Below, one piece after another: positions 22,577 to 34,100 of a stretch of DNA of 64,000 nt. The notes below the pieces were generated by a model. The model was not told the DNA's origin. It did no database searches and saw only the letters and a list, made by a program, of their open reading frames with translations. The translations under genes were made by a program, and so were the position numbers. Position 1 is the stretch's first letter; every line of letters begins with the position of its first letter. Source of the DNA: Begonia masoniana (lineage: Eukaryota > Streptophyta > Magnoliopsida > Cucurbitales > Begoniaceae); NCBI GenBank assembly GCA_022432975.1, contig CM039509.1, positions 41,574,209-41,638,208 of the forward strand, written 5' to 3'.

Positions 22577-24136
22577 ATGGTGCGTCCACGGAACGACCGA
22601 GATGACAGAGACGATACGATTGACACGCTCAAGGATTTTATTACCCAGCAGTCCCAACATATGGAGAGACAGGCTCAGCAGATGGAGAGACAGTCTCAAC
22701 AGCTGGGTACTTTGATTGACCGAGAGGGCGTTAGAGCTCGAGAGACGGCTGTACTAGGTAGCCGTGGGATGGAGAGATTTCAGAAGCTCCAGCCCCCAGT
22801 ATTCAGCGGACAGTCCACAGATCCCTCTTCAGCTGAGGAGTGGATTCGCACGATGGAGGACATGCTGGCGTATGCTAGCATTGAGGATGGAGAGAAGGTT
22901 GCACTGGTGACCTATCACTTGGCTTTGGACGCCCGGTTTTGGTGGGATTCCATCAAGACGACCACCGATGTGACTATTATGGGCTGGGGGAGATTCAGGG
23001 AGCTGTTCTACGACAAGTATTTCAGCCATACCATACGAGAGGCGAAGATGGTTGAGTTTATGCAGTTGCGGCAGACTGCTTCTATTGCCGAGTATGTTAG
23101 GAGATTTGAGGCGCTGTCTCGATTTGCACCACGACAGGTCAGCGTAAACGAAGACAAGGTACGCCGATTCTTACAGGGACTTAGCCAGGAGTTCCGGATG
23201 CGCCTTACCATATCTGGGGTACGACATGTATCCTATGACGACATTGTGGCTAGGGCGCTCGACATCGAGGCAGTTGAGCAGAGTTCTACTAGACCGAGGG
23301 AGCCATCTAAGGGCTTCTTCCGAGAGGTTCGACCTCAGTCACTGAACCGAGGTTATCAGCCGAGAGCGCAGCCCCAGCAGCAGCAGAGGGGTGTGAAGAG
23401 ACCTCTAGAGGGAGGTAATGACCGGGGTAAGGGTAAGCAAGTGCAGGTTGCCTCTCAGGTACCTGTTTGTCCTAAATGTCAGAAGGAACACTCTGGCCAG
23501 TGCAGGATGGGTACGGGTGTATGTTATTGGTGTGGAGAGCCGGGCCATTTTGCTAGAGACTGCCCGAAGCGTGGTCTAGATCAGTCGGGTGGTGGTCAGA
23601 GGAGCGTTATGCCCAGGATCTTCGCTCTTATCGAGCCTGGTGATGTTTATGACGAGGATCAGCCTGCCGTGATAGCAGGTACTATATTACTTACTGGCGT
23701 TCCCGTATTTTCTTTGTTAGACACGGGGGCTACACATTCTTTTGTTTCCACCGCTTGTGTGTCGAGATTGAGGCTTGCGCCTGAGTTAGCAGAATGCGAG
23801 TATAGCGTGATGCTACCTTCAGGAGAGCGTATGCAGTCCGGCCGTGTAGTGCAGGGCAATATTATCTCGATTGGGCACCGTACTCTCTATGCTCGCCTCA
23901 TTGTTATGGGCATAGAGCATTATGACCTTATTTTGGGGATGGACTGGCTGTCACAGCATTTTGCCACCATCGACTGTCGATCCGGGATTGTCACCTTTCG
24001 ACCTCCGGGTAAAGCTGAGTTTTCTTATCAAGCGATGAGCAGATTGAGTAGCTCGCCTATCTCTTATTCCATGATGGTCAACGAGCAGTTTAAAGGTGCG
24101 TGCACTATTTATTTGGCCTCTGTCTTTGATTGTTAG
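22577..24136 (+). CDS. gag-pro: Gag-protease of Tekay/Del-like Ty3/gypsy element
   Basis: The product is 519 residues. The start is the first ATG after the leader. The N-terminus (MVRPRNDRDDRDD) is followed by a QQ/ER-rich coiled-coil-like stretch, and the capsid domain spans about residues 70-220 (LQPPVFSGQ, ARFWWDSIK, FLQGL). A QQQQR-rich linker and one CCHC knuckle, CYWCGEPGHFARDC (from residue 316), follow. The aspartic protease has the catalytic DTGA in LLDTGATHSF (about residue 380) and ILGMDWL downstream. Gag builds the particle and protease matures it. The frame then meets TAG at 24134-24136, in frame with pol at 24137. Chromovirus-type elements normally encode Gag-Pol as one ORF, so this is either a nonsense mutation or a readthrough stop. 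The base composition is more GC-rich than the flanking copia. Confidence 0.93.
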   Translation: MVRPRNDRDDRDDTIDTLKDFITQQSQHMERQAQQMERQSQQLGTLIDREGVRARETAVLGSRGMERFQKLQPPVFSGQSTDPSSAEEWIRTMEDMLAYASIEDGEKVALVTYHLALDARFWWDSIKTTTDVTIMGWGRFRELFYDKYFSHTIREAKMVEFMQLRQTASIAEYVRRFEALSRFAPRQVSVNEDKVRRFLQGLSQEFRMRLTISGVRHVSYDDIVARALDIEAVEQSSTRPREPSKGFFREVRPQSLNRGYQPRAQPQQQQRGVKRPLEGGNDRGKGKQVQVASQVPVCPKCQKEHSGQCRMGTGVCYWCGEPGHFARDCPKRGLDQSGGGQRSVMPRIFALIEPGDVYDEDQPAVIAGTILLTGVPVFSLLDTGATHSFVSTACVSRLRLAPELAECEYSVMLPSGERMQSGRVVQGNIISIGHRTLYARLIVMGIEHYDLILGMDWLSQHFATIDCRSGIVTFRPPGKAEFSYQAMSRLSSSPISYSMMVNEQFKGACTIYLASVFDC

Positions 24137-27058
24137 TTGCTCAGCGGATTGATGCCGAGCGACATCCCTATTGTCAGAGAGTTCTCTGGTATTTTCCTTG
24201 ATGATCTTCCCGGGTTACCACCAGACCGGGAGATCGAATTCACTATCGATGTCTATCCAAACTCCGCGCCGAGGTTCAAGAACCCGTATCGGTTGGCACC
24301 AGCTGAGTTGAGAGAGTTGAGGACTCAGCTTGACGAGCTGTTAGAGAAGGGGTTTATTCGACCCAGTGTTTCACCCTGGGGTGCGCCCGTTCTGTTTGTC
24401 AAGAAGAAAGACGGAACCCTCAGGATGTGTATTGATTACAGGGAGTTGAATAAGCTCACAGTGAAGAATAAGTATCCACTGCCTCGTATTGACGACTTAT
24501 TTGATCAGCTGCAGGGTGCCCGAGTATTTTCCAGGATTGATCTCCGCTCGGGTTACAATCAGCTGAAGGTCTGGATGGATGATATACCGAAGACGGCATT
24601 CCGAACGAGGTATGGGCATTATGAGTTCCTTGTTATGTCTTTTGGACTTACTAATGCCCCTGCAGCGTTTATGGACTTGATGAACCGTGTCTTCAAGGAG
24701 TATCTGGACAAGTTCGTGGTGGTTTTCATCGACGACATATTGATCTACTCTAAGACGAAGGAAGAACACGAGGAGCATCTGAGGATTGTTTTGAGGACCC
24801 TATGTCAGTATCGGCTGTATCCAAAGTTTTCGAAGTGCGAGTTCTGGCTTGACAGAGTGAGCTTCCTTGGCCATATTATATCACAGGACGGAGTTTCTGT
24901 GGATCCGAGTAAGATTCAGGTGGTCAGAGATTGGCCACAGCCGAAGAACGTACGTGAGGTGCGTGGATTTCTCGGGTTGGCCGGTTATTATCGGAAGTTT
25001 ATAGAGGGATTCTCGAAGATCGCACTTCCTCTTACACGATTGACTCGAAAGAACGAGAGGTTTATTTGGTCGTCTGCTTGTGATGATAGTTTTATGGAGT
25101 TAAAGCAGAGATTGACCACCGCTCCAGTACTGGCGCTACCTGCGGAAGGTGTCAGGTTCAGTATTTATTGTGATGCATCTGGAGTCGGACTCGGGTGTGT
25201 GTTGATGCAGGAGGGGAGAGTTATTTCTTATGTTTTTCGGCAGTTGAAGCCGTATGAGCAGAATTACCCTACGCACGACCTCGAGTTAGCAGCTGTGGTC
25301 TTCGCACTGAAGATATGGAGGCATTATTTATATGGGCAGCAGTGCGAGGTATTTTCTGACCACAAGAGCTTGAAGTATTTATTTACGCAGAAGGAGCTGA
25401 ACATGCGACAGAGACGATGGCTTGAGTTCGTCAAAGATTACGATTTTGATATCAAGTACCATCCAGGAAAGGCGAACAAGGTTGCTGATGCCTTGAGTAG
25501 AGTGCCTTCTGCGAGTCAGCCTTCACTTGCAGCGATGTCGGTTACGCTGCGGTCCGAGATTGAGAGGTTTGACGTGGAGGTAGTGGCAGAGTTGTCCAGT
25601 ATGCTCGCCAACATTTCTCTCAGGCCGACTATTCTGGATCGTATACGCGAGGCTCAACAGAGTGATACGGAGTGTATGGAGCTTCGATCGAGCATGACAT
25701 TGGGAGACTCGTCGGATTTCCATTTATCGGATGATGGTATTCTGAAGTTCAGGCATAGGTGGTACGTGCCTGGTGACGAGGACCTGAAGAAGTATATATT
25801 GGCCGAGGCACATTCTTCGGCATATTCTGTGCACCCGGGAAGTACCAAGATGTACCGGGATTTGAAGCAAAATTACTGGTGGCCGAACATGAAGAGGGAG
25901 GTTGCCAAGTACGTTGAGACTTGTCTGATATGTCAACAGGTGAAGGCAGAGCACCAGAGACCGGCCGGAACGTTATTGCCACTGCCGATTCCGGAGTGGA
26001 AGTGGGAGCAGATCTCCATGGACTTTATTGTGGGACTCCCGAGGACGGCGAAGGGCCATGATGGCATATGGGTTATTGTGGACCGATTGACAAAGTCGGC
26101 CCACTTCATATCTGTGAGGATGACATCTTCTATGGATCAGCTCGCCGAGCTTTATGTGCAGGAGATTGTCAGACTGCACGGCGTGCCAGTTTCTATTGTC
26201 TCCGACAGAGATCCGAGATTCACGTCAAAGTTCTAGAAGAGTCTGCACAAGGCTATGGGGACTCAGCTTGATTTCAGCACCGCATTTCATCCTCAGACTG
26301 ATGGACAGACAGAGAGGACGAATCAGATTCTGGAGGATATGCTCAGAGCATGTGTGCTGGAGTTTCAGGGATCGTGGAGCAGGTATTTGCCACTGATCGA
26401 GTTCTCTTATAATAACAGCTTCCAGGCTACTATTGGCATGGCTCCGTATGAGGCGTTGTATGGTCGGAAGTGTAGGTCTCCGTTATATTGGGACGAGGTT
26501 GGCGAGGCCAGCATCGTTGGTCCTGAGATTCTACAGCAGACGGCAGAGAAGATTGCCATTATCCGACAGCGCATTGAGGTAGCTCAGAGCAGACAGAAGA
26601 GCCATGCTGACACTAGACGGAGAGAGCTAGAGTTCGAAGAGGGTGACGAAGTTTATTTGAAGGTTTCTCCGTTCAAAGGTGTAGCGAGATTTGGAAGGAG
26701 GGGCAAGTTAAACCCTCGTTATGTGGGGCCCTTTCCTATTCTGAAGAGGATCGGGAAGTTGGCGTACAGATTGCAGCTTCCGGCTTCTATGGAGGGTATC
26801 CACGACGTACTTCATGTATCTATGCTTCGGAAGTGCTTGCGCGATCCGTCGCATATCGTGGAGGCTACAGAGATCGAGGTACAGCCTACCTTGAGCTATG
26901 AGGTGAGGCCGGTTCGTATTTTGGAGTCTTCCATCAAGGTGCTACGCAACAAAGAGATTCCGCTAGTCAAGGTCCTATGGCGGAACCACGAGGTGGAAGA
27001 GGCTACATGGGAGCGACAGCAGGATATGATGACTAGTTATCCAGATCTATTTGTATGA
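24137..27058 (+). pseudogene. pol: Pol (RT-RNase H-integrase-chromodomain) of Tekay/Del-like element
   Basis: It is in the same frame as gag-protease. RT has [15 protein letters not shown] and the FIDDIL active site (about codon 197). RNase H follows with [13 protein letters not shown] (about codon 345). Integrase has the [13 protein letters not shown]...CLICQQ zinc region, [15 protein letters not shown] and, after the break, TDGQTERTNQ. A TAG at 26234-26236 replaces the tryptophan expected after FTSKF; the frame then stays open to TGA at 27056. The C-terminal 60 or so residues (PLVKVLWRNHEVEEATWE) are a chromodomain-like module, the mark of chromoviruses, which directs insertion to heterochromatin. 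With two TAG codons and otherwise intact domains, the copy looks recently inactivated. Confidence 0.92.
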
Positions 27059-27084
27059 TTTAATTTTGTGGACAAAATTCTGAA

Positions 27085-27098
27085 TAAGGAGGGTAAAA
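27085..27098 (+). other. Polypurine tract
   Basis: The purine-rich AATAAGGAGGGTAAAA stretch ends directly before the 3' LTR start at 27099. Confidence 0.85.
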
Positions 27099-29762
27099 TG
27101 TAATATCCGGCTTGTACGGATTACGGATATAATATATTATATTGTTATTTTGTTATATAATGGCATTTTTGGTAATTATGTCAAATCAGGTCCGTTTCAC
27201 GAAAAGGAAGCGTCATTACGATCCTAACGAATAATAAGAATTTTAAGGAATTTACGGAAATTTTCATATATCAAACACTATATTCCGAGTAAATACACTT
27301 TTCGTTATGTAAAAGACGTTCTCATAAAAATAGTAAATAAGGTCCAAATTGCGAACGGACAGTTTTGTTAAATCTCAAATGATAAGTTGGACATATTGGT
27401 GAAGTAAGGACGTTTGGAGAAGCCGAATGGCTAGACGATTAACGAACCGAAAGACGAAACTAATATAAAAATAGGTGAAGGGGCAAAATCGTCATTTGAG
27501 TATTTAACTTTTATTATTTATTAAAAGGCAAGGTGCCTTAATCGATTTTCACTTTTGAAAATCGATTCCAGAGAGCTTCTCCCTTTTCCTCCTTCGCGAC
27601 TTCTCCCTCTGCCTGCGGCGCGATCTCCTTTCCGACCTCCGTTGTTCCTCCCGATCGTTCCGTTTCCTTCACGCTTTATCCTCCAATCAACGCTCTAGGT
27701 ATGTCTTTACAGTTTTAGAGCGTTAAATATCGAGTTTCGTAGAGTTATACGTTTAGGTTTACGATTAGGGTTTTGATAAAAATCGAGATTTAGAGCCCGA
27801 AATCAATAGGTTTATTGTGATTAAGTATGTATTAAACGTATTGGACGTTATTGGACGAAGTTGGATCAATTCGTGAAAAAGTTTAAAATCCGAGAATTTT
27901 AGGATTTTCAGAAAAGTTCGTAATTTGAGAATTTAGGTGCCGAGCATAAATTTTTCGAATAAATAGCTCGATGAAATGGATTAGAATTTTAGAAAGCCCT
28001 TTAGTTAAGGTTTTGACAATTTGGAAGTTTATTAACTTAAACTTGTTTTAACGTCAATCCTTGTAAATTGCTTAGGTGAAACAGCGCTCGTGGACGGAGC
28101 TTGAGTTGCTTTGGACACGAGGTAAGTTCTCGTGATCTTCTTTGGCCGATTGGCCTACACCGTACGTTGTGTCGTCTCGAGGAATTTTGGAGATGCGTTT
28201 GTTTAATTGTATTTGGTTTGGGTAGCTAGGTTTTAGGAGTTTATAGTTTACGCTTTACAGTCTTGATGGTACATATTATTGCTTGTTTACTGTTTGTTTA
28301 CTGTATGATATTGAACTGTTCACGCATCACTTGTTTTAAAGAAAAGCATGAAAATGAACTTCCGCACAGAGTTTTAAAGATAACGTAAAGCATAGCACTG
28401 GCCGAAAGGCGTATTGAGCATAGTATTGGCCGAAAGGCGTATTGGCCGAAAGGCGTATTGTATTGGTCACGCGAGGTGGGGCCCAGGCACGGCTGTACGT
28501 GTTGTAAGCGTGCACCCCCCGCCTCTAGCTGGAAAGAGTAGTCCGCCCGCTGGATGAGCTCTCTCTGGTTAGAGGGATAGGATCTCGGTGACACCTATTG
28601 AGCATTGCATAGTAAGATAAAATAAAGCATGGTTTAATGAACTCATAGCACAGCATGCATTGCATTTACGTAGAACTTACTGGGATTTCATCTCATAGTG
28701 TATTGTATGGTGTAGATGATCTAGATATCGAGGAACCAGGTGAGGATGGGATTCCTCCTCCTGAGGCATGATACAGTTGACGGAGGATGGCTGCGGAGGT
28801 GTGCTGGCGCAGTCGAGGCTCATCTGACCCGTGGGGATAGTATGTATAGATTTTGATGGTTTTGGGATATTTTGGGATGTATTGGTTAATTGTATAGAAA
28901 GTATAGGATGCTTGGTTCTGATAGACGTTAGGTTTACTTACTGATGTTTTCAAGGTTTTTATAAACTGAATTGTAAATCGTTTTGGTTTAAAGTTTTATT
29001 TAACGCTATAGAAATGTTTTTGATTGGTTACGGATAGGCTCGGTTTATAGAGCGATCCACGCAGTTGGATTTCGCAAAGTCCGCTGCAGCTGGTCGAGTT
29101 AGGTTATTGAGTTTAGGTCATTGGTTGATGGTTGTTATTGGGGATAAATGGTGATAAGTAAGTGAGGATTGCTCTCTGGAATCGGATTCCAGAGAGGGTT
29201 AAAAGGGATAGTAAAAGTTAAGTGTTTTGCTCTCTGGAATTCAGATTCCAGAGGGCAACTTGTAATTCAGTCATGGCGATCAGGCGCTGCGAGGGTCGGC
29301 GATCGGGCGCTGCGCGCGCCATCGCTAGCAGCGATCGCGCGCCGCGGGGGGGATCGCTGCCAGCGATCGCGCGCCACGGGGGGGATCGCTGACAGCGATC
29401 GCGCGCCTCGCGCGAGATCGCTGCCAGCGATCGGGCGCCGCACTCGATCGCTGGGGCAGCGATCGGGCGCCGCACTCGATCGCTGGGGCAGCGATCGGGT
29501 GCTGCCCCCTCCCCTCGGTAGAAAGACCGAACTGCCCTCCCTTTAATTAATTGCTTTCCTTAATTGTTTTTAAAAATTTTTAAGTAATTCAACAATTTGT
29601 TTTAATTGTTTTAAATGTTTTAAAGGTTAGATTTCAATTCCGATTTCGATTCTGGTTTCGATTTCGGTTTAGGTTCCGAATAGAGTTTAGTTAAAGATAT
29701 CAGTTAAAAAATATATATATATATAGTACGGAAAATACGAGTACAGTATTGGGGTCGTTACA
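27099..29762 (+). repeat. 3' LTR of Tekay/Del-like gypsy element
   Basis: The LTR is 2664 bp with the same termini as 19750-22410. High similarity to the 5' LTR indicates a fairly recent insertion; most differences are in repeat copy number. GTAAGTTC / GGCCTACACC is at 28122-28160. The later motif reads GTGTAGATGAT here, with one change from the 5' LTR. Confidence 0.95.
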
Positions 29763-29767
29763 TCCAC
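29763..29767 (+). repeat. Target-site duplication TCCAC (right)
   Basis: It matches 19745-19749. Copia A gag resumes in the same codon context after it. Confidence 0.93.
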
Positions 29768-32700
29768 CGATGGCAGAAAACCTTTATATAAATGTCATCA
29801 TTGTGGAATAGAGGGTCATATGAAGAAGAATTGCTACAAATGACTAGAGGAGCAAGGCCAGAGCAGTTCCCAGTCGAAGAAAAAGGGTGGAGAAATGCTA
29901 GTCATTATTGCTGGAGATGTAGCGTTCTGTTCAACCCATAATGGGACATGCCTTCACGTCTCAAGAGAAGACAGATAATGGGTGGTAGATACTGCAGCGT
30001 CCTACCATGTGACTCCGCACAAGGACTACTTCACAACATATAAAACCGTAACTTTGGAGCAGTGAAGATGGGAAATTCCAAGTCCTCTAGGATTCTAGGA
30101 ATTGGTGATATCCAGATTAAGATGAGTGTTGGGAGCACAATCACTTCGAAGGATGTCCGACATGTGCCAGATCTTTGACTCAATTTTCTTTCTCGAATAG
30201 CCCTTTACAAACAGGGCTATGATAATCATTTCAGCAACGACACATGGAAGATGTCAAAGGGCGCTCTGATAGTTGCTCGAGGACATATTTGTGGCACGCT
30301 GTACAAGACTCATTTGAAGATATGTACAGATAGTCTCAACGTAGCAGAGAAGGAGGGTTTTCAAAATTTGTGGCACTAGAGACTCGGCCACATGAGTGAG
30401 AAAGGGTTGTCTACCCTAATAAAGAAAGAGCATATCACTGTTGAAAAAAATGTTGCGCTAGATCCTTGCAATCATTGTCTACTTGGCAAGCAGCAAAGAG
30501 TCTCATTTAATTCCTCTTCCACAAGAAGATCAGAGTTACTCAGTCTAGTACACTCTGACGTTTGCGGTCCTCTGGAGGTTGAATCACTAGGTGAAAATAG
30601 ATATTTTATGACATTCATTGATGATGCTTCTCGAAAGGTGTGGGTTTATTTTCTGAAGACGAAGGACCAGATGTTTGAATACTTCAAAATGTTTCATGTC
30701 ACGGTAGAACGTGAAACTGGGAAGAAGTTGAAGTGTCTCCGGTCAGATAATGGAGGCGAATACACTTCCAAGGTGTTCGATGCGTATTGCAAAACATATG
30801 GCATTCGACATGAGAAGACAGTTCCTCGCACCCCTCAGCACAACGGTGTAGCTGAAAGAATGAATCGAACAATCATGGAACGTGTTCGGAGTCTTCTCAG
30901 TATGGCTAGGCTGCCTAAGCCATTCTGGGGAGAAACAGTTAGAGCCGCCTGTTACCTAATCAATAGATCACCATCAGTACCACTGAATTTTAAAGTTTCG
31001 TAGAAACTGTGGTCTGGCAAGAATCCATCATACTCTCACTTAAGAGTATTTGGATGTTTAGCATACGCACATGTATCTAAATAGCTCAGACAGAAGCTCG
31101 ATGCAAGGACAACTCCATGCATTTTCATTGGCTATAGAGACGAAGAATTTGAATACAGATTATGGGATCTAAAGGAGAAAAAGGTGATCAGAAGTAGGGA
31201 CGTTGCGTTCCATGAAAGCCAGACAATAGAAGACATTGAAAAGCCCACAATGTCTCAAAAGTCAAAGGTTGATGATCAAAACTCAGATGTAACACTAAAA
31301 CCGTTCGAGAGAGACACTGACATAGTGCCAGAAGACATGTCAGAAACAGAAGATGAGGAAGAAGAGTTTGTTGAGCAGGGGGAGCCACAACCCGCTCCGC
31401 CAGATGTTCCAGAACCATCACAAGGCCCAGATGATGGTGAATCCCCTCAGACTATTCCAGAAGTTCGTAGGTCTGAACGAGGACGGATTCCATCTAAAGA
31501 TATACAGAATCCGAGTACCTTTTGCTTACTGAAGATGGAGAACCGGAGAGTTTTCAAGAAGCAGTATCTCATAAGAATAAAGAAAAATGGCTGTTAGCAA
31601 TGAAGGATGAAATGGAATCTCTGCAGAAGAAACATACTTATGAGATCGTAGAACTTCCAAAAGGGAAGAAGAAACATAAAAACAAATAGGTGTTCAAGCT
31701 GAAGAAAGATGGCTGCGGAAAAGTGGTGAAATACAAAGCACGATTGGTAGTCAAAGGATTCCAACAAAAGAAGGGAATTGACTCTGATGAGATTTTTTCA
31801 CCAGTAATCAAGATGACATCAATCTGAGTTATACTTGGCTTGGTAGCAAGTATGAACTTGGAGTTTGAACAGATGGACGTGAAGACAGCTTTTCTTCACA
31901 GAGATCCAAAAGAAGAAATCTATATGGAGCAGCCATAAGATTTTAAGATTTCAGGTGATAACCTTGTTTGCAAGCTTAAGAAAAGCTTGTACGGTCTGAA
32001 GCAGGCACCAAGAAAGTGGTACAAAAAATTTGACTCGTGCATTGTGAGTCAAGGCTACAAGAAAACTGCTACAGATGAGTGTGTTTACATTCAGAGATTT
32101 TCAGACAGGAGTTTCGTTGCACTTCTACTTTATGTAGATGATATTATGATCGTAGAAAAAGATTGCAACGAAGATTAGTCAGCTGAAGAATGAACTCTCT
32201 AAGTCTTTTGAAATGAAGGACTTGGGACCAGCTCAACAGATTTTGGGAATGCAGATTGTTCGAGACAGAAACAATCGACGATTATGGTTATCTCAGGAGA
32301 AGTACATTGAACGAGTGCTCGAGAAGTTCAACATGAACAACGCCAAACCAGTCAGCATTCCACTTGCCAATCATTTCAAGTTGAGCAAGAGTGCATGCCC
32401 CTCATCCAAGGAAGAGATCGGGAAAATGTCATCAGTATCGTATTCTTCAGTAGTTGGAAGTCTGATGTATGCAATGGTGTGTACAAGACCAGATATTGCT
32501 CATGCGGTGGGAATGGTAAGTCGTTGTCTCTCCGAGCATTGGGAAGCAGTAAAGTAGATTCTCAGGTACCTAAAGGGTACTACTAAAATATGTCTCTGTT
32601 ACAGGGGAGCTGATCCAACCTTGGAGGGCTATACGGATGCAGATATGGTAAGAGATATTGATAGTAGAAAATCTACTTCAGCATTTATCTATACTTTCGC

Positions 32701-33104
32701 GGGGAGAGCGGTCTCATGGCAGTCACGACTGTAGAAGTGCATTGATTTATCCACAACAGAAGCATAATATATTGATGCCACTGAAGCTAGGAAAGAAATG
32801 TTGTGGCTAAAGCGATATCCCCAAGAACTTGGAATCAAGCAGAAAGACTACAAGGTACATTGTGACAGTCAAAGTGCTCTCGATTTGAGCAAGAACTCCA
32901 TGTACCATTCTAGTACGAAGCATATTGATATTCGATATCATTGGATACGCGAAGTTATGGATCAAAAATTGTTGAGACTAGTTAAGATTCATACGAAAGA
33001 GAATCCAGCAGATATGTTGACAAAGATGGTAACTCGAGAAAAGTTAGAGCTATGCAGAGACATAGCTGGGATGCTTGTTTCGAATATGGCTGGAGGAGGA
33101 GAAT
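29768..33104 (+). pseudogene. gag-pol: Copia element A, gag end and pol
   Basis: Domains appear in the standard copia order. The Gag knuckle is CHHCGIEGHMKKNC (about 29793-29835). Protease follows with WVVDTAASYHVTP (about 29980). Integrase runs from RLGHMS through HSDVCGPLE, RSDNGGEY and PRTPQHNGVAERMNRT. RT has QMDVKTAFL (about 31870), [13 protein letters not shown] and the LYVDDIMIV active site (about 32130-32156). RNase H has DSRKSTSAF and SSTKHIDIRYHWIR. Frame changes (for example near 31510 and 32170) and more than ten stops break it. The short ORFs at 30392, 31184, 31987, 32213 and 32798 are pieces of this one gene. GGCTGGAGGAGGAGAA at 33089-33104 is the polypurine tract. The copia order integrase-before-RT is clear; I do not assign a lineage. 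Confidence 0.92.
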
Positions 33105-33412
33105 TGAAGAATTCAATTTTAAGTTTTCCAGCCACAACCTCCATCTAAAAGAATTTAACTGTTGGTGGCAGCAATTGGAGAAGTCTCCAATTGCTGCGGT
33201 AGTTTTTTTTTTTTATTTTTCAAGAAAGGTGTGCTGAAACCTCTCTATAAATAAAGGCTTCACCATACGGTTTGAATAATCCCAAAAGAAAAAAAAAATC
33301 CCAAGTAGAGGAGTGCTTAGTATTGAGAGAGGTTTGAGAGTTTTTTTTATTGTTCATTTGAAAATTGAATTAATTTTTTTTTTCTCCCAGATACTTCCTG
33401 TGATATCCAACA
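33105..33412 (+). repeat. Copia element A, 3' LTR
   Basis: The LTR is 308 bp, TGAAGAATTC...ATCCAACA. It aligns end to end with the minus-strand LTR at 5912-6217. It shares the CAATTGGAGAAGTCTCCAATTG palindrome region and a TATAAATA motif near 33245. TTTCT follows. Confidence 0.93.
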
Positions 33413-33417
33413 TTTCT
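33413..33417 (+). repeat. Target-site duplication TTTCT of copia A (right copy)
   Basis: It pairs with 6218-6222 on the minus strand. Confidence 0.88.
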
Positions 33418-34100
33418 CTCTCTACCTCACTGAGATTCTTGCTCACCACAATAAAACATTCCCTTCTATTGGCGATTGAGCTTCACTCTGAACAAGAATT
33501 AGATATCGACTTTTGGGTAAGTCAAAATTCTCTTCCTCTCTTCAAATTTTGTTGCTGCTGAATTCTTCCTTTTCACGAATTCCTCCGTTTTAGTAAAAGT
33601 TTTAAACTTCCCTTTGTGCTAACTTGGAGAAAAGGGAAACATCAGACCTTGTAGGGTTGGTCGGAAGTTCAGGGGCTTGGTTTCTTTGGTTTTTACCTCT
33701 GGAGTAAGTCAGATTTCTTCTCACCATATTGATAACTCTAAACAAAGTTTTGAATTATAATTTATCTGCGTTAGGTGTTAGAAGAATATCGAGCTTAGTT
33801 GTTCTGCTATTTTGGAGCGAGTCCGGAGGTGGTGGTGGCAGTAAACTGTCGCTGTGTGAGTCGGAATTTCGATGTCTGAGAAATGGTAAGCTGAATGTAT
33901 AAAAGTTGGATTTTTAGTTCCTATGCTCTCTGGTTAATTAATTGTGGACTTAACCGTTAAAGCTGGTGGCTTGGATGACAGCCGGCATAAGGAAGGACGC
34001 AAACTCAGCATTTGAAGACGCAATTCATCTTCTGACGGGCTACGGCCCAACAATTCATTTTAAGGTATGAAATTTTGACAAAAAATTCTACAAAGTTCTT
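33418..34100 (+). repeat. Continuation of the older gypsy LTR; splice-like segments
   Basis: If the left contig is reversed, this follows the TGTAATACCC LTR start of 6223-6377. It is CT-rich at first, then holds several short GC-balanced segments ending in donor-like GGTAAGT, GAGTAAGT, GGTAAGC and AAGGTATG (near 33517, 33703, 33886 and 34064). No protein is recognisable. It could instead be the 5' non-coding exons of a host gene. I could not locate the LTR end. Confidence 0.35.

Noticed and set aside
31184..31597. Acidic 137-residue ORF as a separate gene
   Set aside because: It is the linker between integrase and RT of copia A. The frame joins the RT after a shift near 31510.
5134..33412. 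A genuine chromosomal inversion as the cause of the split elements
   Set aside because: Not excluded, but less likely: the gap, the 1.7-kb overlap and the intact target duplications fit a contig orientation error with fewer events.
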